Positions 40,269 through 45,353 of a stretch of 60,347 bases of DNA are shown in pieces. Both the position numbers and the translations under genes were made by a program. Each line of letters starts with the position of its first letter. Positions within the stretch are counted from its first letter, which is position 1. The notes beneath the pieces were generated by a model that did not search any database, was not told the DNA's origin, and saw only the letters and a program-made list of their open reading frames with translations. Origin of the DNA: a virus; IMG/VR virus record IMGVR_UViG_3300046777_000773, positions 1-60,347 of that record, one strand, 5' to 3'.

Positions 40269-40569
40269 GGCTAGATACTTTACAAAAGTAAAGCATTCAC
40301 CTATACCCGGCGCTGGTGAGTTTCCATTTGTAAAGTTCACCAGATTCTCACCACTAAAAGCTCAATGTTTTCAAGCGGATAGCTCAAAAGTGAGAATGGT
40401 GAGCGTGGTGAGGGTACCCTTTCTATAAGAAAAGAAGGTATATAATATATATAAAAGAGGTCGAAAACACGCTCACCTCTCTCACCTCTCACTTGCCCAA
40501 TGATTTCAATGACTTAGCTGGCGCCCGTTGGTGAGGGCCTCTTGGGGACTTCTCACCTCTCACCTCACT
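40269..40569. repeat. Mirrored repeat module 2 (GGTGAG half-sites around AT-rich core)
   Basis: No gene lies in 40,230-40,992. Here AGTGAG, GGTGAG, GGTGAG start at 40,389, 40,398 and 40,407, exactly 9 bases apart. An AT-rich core (TATATAATATATATAAAAG, about 40,439-40,457) follows, then CTCACC at 40,472 and 40,481 and CTCACT at 40,488. More CTCACC/CTCACT lie at 40,552-40,569 and a GGTGAG at 40,530. TACTTTACAAA (about 40,276) and its inverse (about 40,327) precede it. The architecture matches module 1. Confidence 0.75.
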
Positions 40570-40670
40570 TGCCCGATGCGCGCACTTTTGGCAGGGTAGA
40601 CTTCTGTATAGCACAAGTCAAGCTGAAAATCAAGCCCTCGTTTCCCGACGGGTCCCGCGCAGACGCGCCC

Positions 40671-40699
40671 TTGACATTGCCGGGCAGCGATGCTATATT
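40671..40699 (+). promoter_or_regulatory. Strong rightward promoter
   Basis: Consensus TTGACA (40,671-40,676), a 17-bp spacer and TATATT (40,694-40,699) preceded by TGC (extended -10). It opens the rightward nucleotide-metabolism block. The first about 230 bases downstream carry no convincing gene and end in a terminator. Confidence 0.8.
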
Positions 40700-40705
40700 C
40701 CCCTT

Positions 40706-40935
40706 GCTGGTCCGGTCTCGTCCAAGCACACGGGGTGACTGGTCCGGCACAAACTCTTGGTTACGATTGGGAAGGGAACCTTTCGTCGCGGCGCCGCAGC
40801 CAAGGGGGACTACCTAAGAAGGACACTAAGTCCTCGTTCGACTACAAACTAGAATGTCATTGTACGCCTACATTGTTCCTTGCTCCTAGCCCCCAGGGTC
40901 CCTGCTCGCGACAGGACAAACCCTGGGGGTTCTTT
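40706..40935 (+). ncRNA. Predicted noncoding RNA or structured leader
   Basis: A strong promoter and a strong terminator bracket about 230 bases without a supported gene; the open frame across it has no ribosome site and runs through the terminator. The stretch holds a duplicated CTGGTCCGG (about 40,707 and 40,739), an AGGAC-ACTAA-GTCCT hairpin (about 40,821-40,835) and the terminator hairpin. It could be a regulatory small RNA, a host-sponge RNA or an attenuated leader. It does not fold as a tRNA by eye. Confidence 0.5.
40890..40935 (+). terminator. Rho-independent terminator after the noncoding segment
   Basis: CCCCCAGGG (40,890-40,898) pairs perfectly with CCCTGGGGG (40,921-40,929). The loop contains a second small hairpin (CCTG/CAGG), and TTCTTT follows. 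A new promoter begins within two bases of the T tract. Confidence 0.8.
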
Positions 40936-40936
40936 A

Positions 40937-40965
40937 TTGACAGGCCCCGTGCCTTTTGGTACAAA
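40937..40965 (+). promoter_or_regulatory. Promoter for the small genes before thyX
   Basis: Consensus TTGACA (40,937-40,942), a 17-bp spacer and TACAAA (40,960-40,965). It lies directly after the terminator and 27 bases before the GTG at 40,993. Confidence 0.65.
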
Positions 40966-40992
40966 GGCCATCCACACGCAAGGAGCAAACCC

Positions 40993-41190
40993 GTGGACAA
41001 AACCTATGATCGCTTCGACTTCGAGCAATCCATCATGCAGTGTTGGGGCGTAGTCGACGACCTCAAAGCTTTCCACAAAGCCAACGCCCCTCTCGACACC
41101 TACGAGGCTCTGGCCAAAGTCTACCAACAACATTTTGAACACCTCTGGGCTATCTTCGAATACCTTCTTGAAGAGGGCAAGTTGGTATGA
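40993..41190 (+). CDS. Small conserved phage protein
   Basis: A 65-residue protein from the GTG at 40,993, preceded by AGGAG. YDRFDFEQSIMQCWGVVDDL then YEALAKVYQQHFEHLWAIFE. This helical pattern is one I recall from several podoviruses, without known function. The next gene overlaps its stop by four bases. Confidence 0.6.
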   Translation: MDKTYDRFDFEQSIMQCWGVVDDLKAFHKANAPLDTYEALAKVYQQHFEHLWAIFEYLLEEGKLV

Positions 41191-41396
41191 GCGATTCCAT
41201 GGAACTGACCCATCAGGACCTCGTCGAAGCCTTTGACCGGGTTATACAGCAACTCAAGGTCATCGACAGCTCCAAAATCTTCACGACCCTTAACGTGGGC
41301 ATGTTCGACATCGAAGACGCCGTCCGGGTCCTAACCGGCTTCAAAGGCAAACTCATCGTCGACGCCCATACGAAAGGTATCCTCGAATGGAAGTAA
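41187..41396 (+). CDS. Small hypothetical protein upstream of thyX
   Basis: A 69-residue protein: SMELTHQDLVEAFDRVIQQL, TLNVGMFDIEDAVRVLTGFK and a final GILEWK. Its last codons (TGGAAGTAA) overlap an ATGGAAGTA that was the ancestral thyX start, now a remnant. It is therefore the original neighbour of thyX. Function not recognised. Confidence 0.55.
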   Translation: MSDSMELTHQDLVEAFDRVIQQLKVIDSSKIFTTLNVGMFDIEDAVRVLTGFKGKLIVDAHTKGILEWK

Positions 41397-41443
41397 CCTA
41401 CCTCAACCACATGGGCACCGACCTCTTGCAATTTACCATCTAA
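41387..41443 (+). pseudogene. Orphaned 5' end of thyX
   Basis: An 18-codon frame reading MEVTYLNHMGTDLLQFTI then stop. Its first 12 residues match the start of the intact ThyX (MEVVYLNHMGDD) at ten positions, while the DNA differs at many silent sites. It marks the original thyX start, displaced by the inserted HNH gene. The tail now doubles as the -35 region of the HNH promoter. Confidence 0.75.
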
Positions 41444-41454
41444 GGTGGTAAACT
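41426..41454 (+). promoter_or_regulatory. Promoter of the inserted HNH gene
   Basis: TTGCAA (41,426-41,431), a 17-bp spacer and TAAACT (41,449-41,454), followed by AAGGAGG and the ATG at 41,480. The inserted unit thus brings its own expression signals. Confidence 0.5.
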
Positions 41455-41479
41455 GTTCCTTAGTTATAAGGAGGTCTAT

Positions 41480-41926
41480 ATGATCTGTAAAGGTTGTCTG
41501 CAAGACAAACACGAAGAATCTTTTGTTTTGCGTAAGGATAGGTCAGGGCGGCGCCGTCCATATTGCAATGACTGCCGCAATAACGTAGAACGCGCCCGAT
41601 ACGAGAACCATAGACGGCTACAACCTTTTAAATTGCGTTGTAGTCGGGCACGGGCTAGGGCTAAGTTTTTAAAGGTTCCCTTTGACTTAACCCCGGCGTA
41701 TTTGGAAAGTATTTGGACAGGGCAGTGTCCTGTATTAAAGTGCCCAATCCATTGGAGTACTGACCGTAAAAATGAGTACGCGGCAGAGCTTGATAGGCAC
41801 GTTCCTAGCTTAGGATATGTTAAAGGTAACGTAACCTTTTTAGCTAGAAAGGCTAATAGACTGAAGAACAATTCTACTGTAGAAGAACTGACCAACCTTC
41901 TGGAATGGATGAAACAATGGAAGTAG
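41480..41926 (+). CDS. Homing-type HNH endonuclease inserted at the thyX start
   Basis: A 148-residue protein. The N-terminus has CKGCLQDKHEESF and YCNDCRNN (two CxxC, zinc). The C-terminal core CPVLKCPIHWST followed by AELDRHVPSLGYVKGNVTFL and ARKANRLKNN matches the phage HNH/endonuclease pattern in which D-R-x-x-P-S-x-GY-V-x-GNV replaces the canonical H-N-H spacing. It is clearly AT-richer than flanking genes. Its final codons overlap the functional thyX start. It may be an active homing enzyme; the exact catalytic residues need structural modelling. Confidence 0.7.
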   Translation: MICKGCLQDKHEESFVLRKDRSGRRRPYCNDCRNNVERARYENHRRLQPFKLRCSRARARAKFLKVPFDLTPAYLESIWTGQCPVLKCPIHWSTDRKNEYAAELDRHVPSLGYVKGNVTFLARKANRLKNNSTVEELTNLLEWMKQWK

Positions 41927-42555
41927 TGTATCTTAATCATATGGGTGATGACCGTATGGTCGTCAATGCGGCCCGTGTGTCCTTTGGCAAGCGCACCATG
42001 GAGTTCCGCCTGGGCAAGGACGATCGCCTCATTAAGTACTTGGCGCGTCACAACCATACGCTGCCCTTCGCCCATCCGCAAGTGCAGTTCCACTTCAAGG
42101 CGCCTCTGTTCGTGGCCCGGCAACTGGCCAAGCACCAAGTAGGCTTTGTGTGGTCCGAGATCAGCCGTCGCTATGTGAAGGACGAGCCCGAACTATACTG
42201 GCCCAATAAGTGGCGCAAGGCAGCGGCAGACATCAAGCAGGGCAGCAGCCAGGAGGAGTTCACAGATCCCTTCGGCTCGGCTCTGCGTGCCCATACGACG
42301 GCCCGTGCGCTGGTGTGGGACTATAGGCGTCTGGTGCAGGATGGCATGTGCCCCGAACAGGCCCGGATGATTTTGCCGCAAAATATGTACACTGAGTGGC
42401 ATTGGACGGGTTCCCTTTTGGGCTGGAGTCGTGTATGGAACCTCCGTGTCAAGTTTGATGCCCAGGCCGAGACAAGAGAGGTAGTAGAAATGATTGGTCC
42501 GATTATGGAGAAGCTATTCCCTTACAGTTGGAAATCATTAACCAACTCGGACTAG
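41917..42555 (+). CDS. thyX: Flavin-dependent thymidylate synthase
   Basis: A 212-residue ThyX that makes dTMP from dUMP using FAD, methylene-tetrahydrofolate and NADPH. ARLS-like VNAARVSFGKR (about 14-24) and VARQLAKHQVGFVWSEISRR (about 59-78) are present. The usual RHRx7S signature is altered to KHQ with one extra residue before SRRY, a variant I associate with phage ThyX. The start was set at 41,917 by comparison with the upstream remnant. The first 12 or so codons are AT-rich like the HNH gene, the rest GC-rich, so the 5' end was probably replaced during insertion. Confidence 0.85.
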   Translation: MEVVYLNHMGDDRMVVNAARVSFGKRTMEFRLGKDDRLIKYLARHNHTLPFAHPQVQFHFKAPLFVARQLAKHQVGFVWSEISRRYVKDEPELYWPNKWRKAAADIKQGSSQEEFTDPFGSALRAHTTARALVWDYRRLVQDGMCPEQARMILPQNMYTEWHWTGSLLGWSRVWNLRVKFDAQAETREVVEMIGPIMEKLFPYSWKSLTNSD

Positions 42556-42581
42556 AAAATCCCAACAACCTCTGCTATACT
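42553..42581 (+). promoter_or_regulatory. Extended -10 promoter of nrdJ
   Basis: TAGAAA (42,553-42,558), a 17-bp spacer and TATACT (42,576-42,581) preceded by TGC. It overlaps the thyX stop and lies 27 bases before the nrdJ ATG. Confidence 0.5.
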
Positions 42582-42608
42582 GGTTATTCACCCCCAATAG
42601 GAGCTAAT

Positions 42609-44636
42609 ATGCGTAATTCGCCTGAATTGCGTACGCCTTCAGTGCGTGCTGCAACCATTACCCGTCGCACCTACTCTCGCCCTCTGGAAGGCGGCGGCTT
42701 TGAAAGCTGGGACGACATCGTCGGTCGCGTCATCAGCCACCAGCGTTGGCTCTGGCAGCGTGCCCTCGGCGACCAGCCCCTCAGCAAGGCGCAAGAGAAC
42801 GAACTCGAAGAACTGCGTGAAGTGCTGCTGAAGCGTAGCGGTTCTGTGTCCGGGCGTACCCTGTGGCTGGGTGGCACTGAGGTGGCCAAGCGCCGTGAAG
42901 CCTCAATGTTCAACTGTGCCTTCACCAAGATCGAGACCGTCCATGACGTCGTTGATGCCTTCTGGCTCCTGCTACAAGGGTGTGGCGTGGGGTTCGAACC
43001 CATTGTCGGTACGCTCAACGGCTTTACTGCGCCGATGGAAATCGAGGTGGTCCGGTCACAGCGTCATCTACTGGAACAGAAGAAAGGACGCGAAACCAAT
43101 GTCGAAACTCATACCCAAGAGAACGGCAAGGAAGTCTGGACAATTACTGTGGGTGATAGCGCAGAGGCGTGGGCCAAGTCGGTGGGTAAGATGCTCGCTG
43201 GTAAGCGGAAGGCTGACGTTCTACGACTTGACTTCTCGCAAATTCGTCCCAGCGGCCAGCGTCTTAAAGGCTATGGGTGGATTTCGTCGGGTGATGAGAC
43301 TTTTGCACCGGCAATGCAGCGTATCGCAGAAATTCTCAACGCTCGCGCTGGTCATCTCCTTTCCCGAATCGACATCCTCGACGTCCTCAACCACCTCGGT
43401 ACAACCCTCTCCTCACGCCGCTCGGCTGAAATTGCGCTCGTTCCTTATGGCGATGCCGAATGGGTAGACTTCGCTAAAGCCAAGAAGGACTTCTGGGTCC
43501 ACAATAACTTCCACCGCCAGCAGTCCAACAATTCCGTAGCCTTCCACTCGAAGCCCTCACGCGACGACATCGCGGGTCTGTTCGACATGATGCAGGAAGC
43601 GGGCGGTTCCGAGCCGGGCTTCATCAACTTCGTCGAGGGTAAGCGTCGCGGTCCCTGGATGTCGGGCGTGAACCCGTGCGCTGAGATCCTGCTGCCCAAC
43701 AAAGGCTTCTGTAATCTGGTCGAAATCAACTTGTCGCACTTCAACGGTCGGGATGCCATCAAGCTGTGGCGCACGGCTGAGTTGTTGGCTCGCGCCAATT
43801 ACCGTCAGACTTGCGTGAATTTGGTGGATGGCGTCCTTCAGCGCGCATGGCATGAGAACAATGAGTTCCTCCGGCTGTGCGGTGTGGGCGTGACGGGCGT
43901 TGCCGAATGGGAACCGGCGAGCGATCCTGACGTGTGGCGTATGCTGCGCGACAAGGTGAAGCGGGCTGCCAACAAAATGGCCGACGAACTGGGTCTGCCG
44001 CGTCCCAAGGCGGTCACTACGGTCAAGCCGTCGGGCACCCTGTCCAAGATTATGGACACTACTGAGGGCGTTCATAAGCCGCTGGGCCGCTACATCTTCA
44101 ACAATGTGCGTTTCAGCAAGCATGACCCCTTTGTGAACGAGCTTATTGCCGCTAATTTCCGCGTCTTCGAGGACCCGTCTAGCCCGGATGCGGTGCTGGT
44201 GACGTTCCCGGTGGCCTATCCTCGGGTCAAGATGGACGAAGTTGACGGTAAGTTCGTGAACTTGGAGCCTGCTACGGTCCAGTTGGCCCGCTACAAGACC
44301 ATGATGGACAACTATGTGGACCATAACTGCTCGGTCACCATCAGCTACAGCCCCGAAGAAGCCCCGGCAATCGTGGATTGGCTTCACGAGAACTGGGATT
44401 CCTACGTCGGCGTGAGCTTCTTGTACCGGACGGACCCCACCAAGACGGCCAAGGACCTAGGTTACCTGTATTTGCCCCAGGAAGTGGTCACTAAAGAGGC
44501 GTATGACGCCTACGTAGCCACCCTGAAGCCCCTCAACGGGCAGGAAATCGGTACTCAGGAGCTTGTGGAGGCCGCTGATGACTACGAAATCGACGCTGGC
44601 ACGGAATGTGCAACCGGCGCCTGTCCCGTTCGCTAA
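42609..44636 (+). CDS. nrdJ: Class II (B12-dependent) ribonucleotide reductase
   Basis: A 675-residue monomeric adenosylcobalamin-dependent ribonucleoside-triphosphate reductase, supplying dNTPs regardless of oxygen. Active-site Cys residues lie in SMFNCAF (about 97), NPCAEILLPNKGFCNLVE (about 358 and 369) and the C-terminal redox pair CATGACPVR. GCGVGFEP and TVKPSGTLSKIMDTTEGVH are also typical. The ATG at 42,609 has AGGAG upstream; an upstream in-frame ATG is rejected because it lies before the promoter. The C-terminal 59 bases overlap a DUF1289 gene in another frame. All catalytic residues look present. Confidence 0.9.
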   Translation: MRNSPELRTPSVRAATITRRTYSRPLEGGGFESWDDIVGRVISHQRWLWQRALGDQPLSKAQENELEELREVLLKRSGSVSGRTLWLGGTEVAKRREASMFNCAFTKIETVHDVVDAFWLLLQGCGVGFEPIVGTLNGFTAPMEIEVVRSQRHLLEQKKGRETNVETHTQENGKEVWTITVGDSAEAWAKSVGKMLAGKRKADVLRLDFSQIRPSGQRLKGYGWISSGDETFAPAMQRIAEILNARAGHLLSRIDILDVLNHLGTTLSSRRSAEIALVPYGDAEWVDFAKAKKDFWVHNNFHRQQSNNSVAFHSKPSRDDIAGLFDMMQEAGGSEPGFINFVEGKRRGPWMSGVNPCAEILLPNKGFCNLVEINLSHFNGRDAIKLWRTAELLARANYRQTCVNLVDGVLQRAWHENNEFLRLCGVGVTGVAEWEPASDPDVWRMLRDKVKRAANKMADELGLPRPKAVTTVKPSGTLSKIMDTTEGVHKPLGRYIFNNVRFSKHDPFVNELIAANFRVFEDPSSPDAVLVTFPVAYPRVKMDEVDGKFVNLEPATVQLARYKTMMDNYVDHNCSVTISYSPEEAPAIVDWLHENWDSYVGVSFLYRTDPTKTAKDLGYLYLPQEVVTKEAYDAYVATLKPLNGQEIGTQELVEAADDYEIDAGTECATGACPVR

Positions 44637-44805
44637 GATAAGGAGTCCGTGTCGTGGAATATGCCATCTTATTGGGGGTGCCTATGACCGCCGCTGTGGT
44701 GGTTGCCTCCGTACTACTGAGGAAATTGAAAACTGGAGCCGATATTCTGATGAAGAACGGCAAGGTATCCTCCGGTTACTACCACTAAGGGCCATTGAGG
44801 CTTGA
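44578..44805 (+). CDS. DUF1289 small Cys-rich protein, overlapping nrdJ
   Basis: A 75-residue protein. IRSPCRGICHL, RRCGGCLRTTEEIENW and YSDEERQGIL are diagnostic of DUF1289 (predicted Fe-S or zinc proteins), with all four Cys. The best start is the ATG at 44,578, preceded by GGAGG at 6-base spacing, which lies inside nrdJ in a different frame. Its first about 19 residues therefore read through the sequence coding for the catalytic tail of the reductase. A redox helper for the reductase is an attractive but unproven idea. Confidence 0.7.
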   Translation: MTTKSTLARNVQPAPVPFAKIRSPCRGICHLIGGAYDRRCGGCLRTTEEIENWSRYSDEERQGILRLLPLRAIEA

Positions 44806-44830
44806 CTTTAAGGAGCCAGTGGGGTAATAT
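44802..44830 (+). promoter_or_regulatory. Sigma70-type promoter for two small acidic genes
   Basis: TTGACT (44,802-44,807), a 17-bp spacer and TAATAT (44,825-44,830). The DUF1289 stop codon overlaps the -35. It precedes the ATG at 44,861 by 30 bases. Confidence 0.65.
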
Positions 44831-44860
44831 CCTGCTGGCTTCTTCTATTTGGGGGTACCC

Positions 44861-45028
44861 ATGAAGTACACGGTTACATATGACGACGGGGTCTGGGTAT
44901 TTACCCTAGAATCCACTGATCCGGCGTCAGACTACTACGAAGAGTGGGAAATTACCGACGAAGCTGAGGCCAAAACCATAGCCGCAGAACTAATTGACGA
45001 AATTACAGAAGTAGATGACGATGAATAA
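44861..45028 (+). CDS. Small acidic protein
   Basis: A 55-residue protein (MKYTVTYDDGVWVFTLESTD; then EEWEITDEAEAKTIAAELID; ending EVDDDE). It is highly acidic, with a strand-strand-helix pattern. It is first after a clear promoter and overlaps the next gene. Small acidic phage proteins often mimic DNA or inhibit host enzymes, but nothing specific supports that here. Confidence 0.6.
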   Translation: MKYTVTYDDGVWVFTLESTDPASDYYEEWEITDEAEAKTIAAELIDEITEVDDDE

Positions 45029-45266
45029 CACCACTTCAGAGGCTATCGAACAATTCCAAGACATGGTGGATCTGGACCGGAAGGTCGCTAGCGTCATCTC
45101 TAAGGTGCTGGCCCGGTCGCCCCATGCGGTTCTGATTGCCTGGGAAGAAGACGGCGGGGTCAAGGCTACTAGCGTCCCCTTCTCGGCCTGCCTCGTCAAG
45201 GGCATGGTAGATACCCTCTTTGATATGGTCTTCGAACCAGCGGACGATGATGAACCCCCTGAATAG
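45015..45266 (+). CDS. Small hypothetical protein
   Basis: An 83-residue protein; the start may be either of two ATGs six bases apart. VDLDRKVASVISKVLARSPH, AVLIAWEEDGGVKATSVPFS and an acidic C-terminus (EPADDDEPPE). It overlaps the upstream gene by 14 bases. No family recognised. Confidence 0.55.
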   Translation: MTMNNTTSEAIEQFQDMVDLDRKVASVISKVLARSPHAVLIAWEEDGGVKATSVPFSACLVKGMVDTLFDMVFEPADDDEPPE

Positions 45267-45291
45267 CCTTACCTTTGCGTGTTGGAACGGG

Positions 45292-45320
45292 TGGATTTTC
45301 CTCCGCAAGTGTGCTATACT
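45292..45320 (+). promoter_or_regulatory. Extended -10 promoter of the tail fibre operon
   Basis: TATACT (45,315-45,320) preceded by TGTGC gives an extended -10; the -35 (TGGATT) is weak. AAAGAGGTAAGC then leads to the GTG at 45,354. Confidence 0.45.
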
Positions 45321-45353
45321 TGCCACTAAGTTCCTTCAAATAAAGAGGTAAGC

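Noticed and set aside
40706-40880. Possible tRNA in the leader near 40.7-40.9 kb (GTTCGAC resembles a T loop)
   Set aside because: No matching acceptor, anticodon or T stems could be drawn around it.
40690-41190. A long frame starting at 40,690 in front of the small gene at 40,993
   Set aside because: It begins inside a promoter -10 region and crosses a strong terminator and a second promoter. The GTG at 40,993 with AGGAG is the real start.
42528-42608. An N-terminal extension of the ribonucleotide reductase from 42,528
   Set aside because: It would start within thyX and before the predicted promoter, has no ribosome site, and the added residues do not resemble the family. The ATG at 42,609 has AGGAG.
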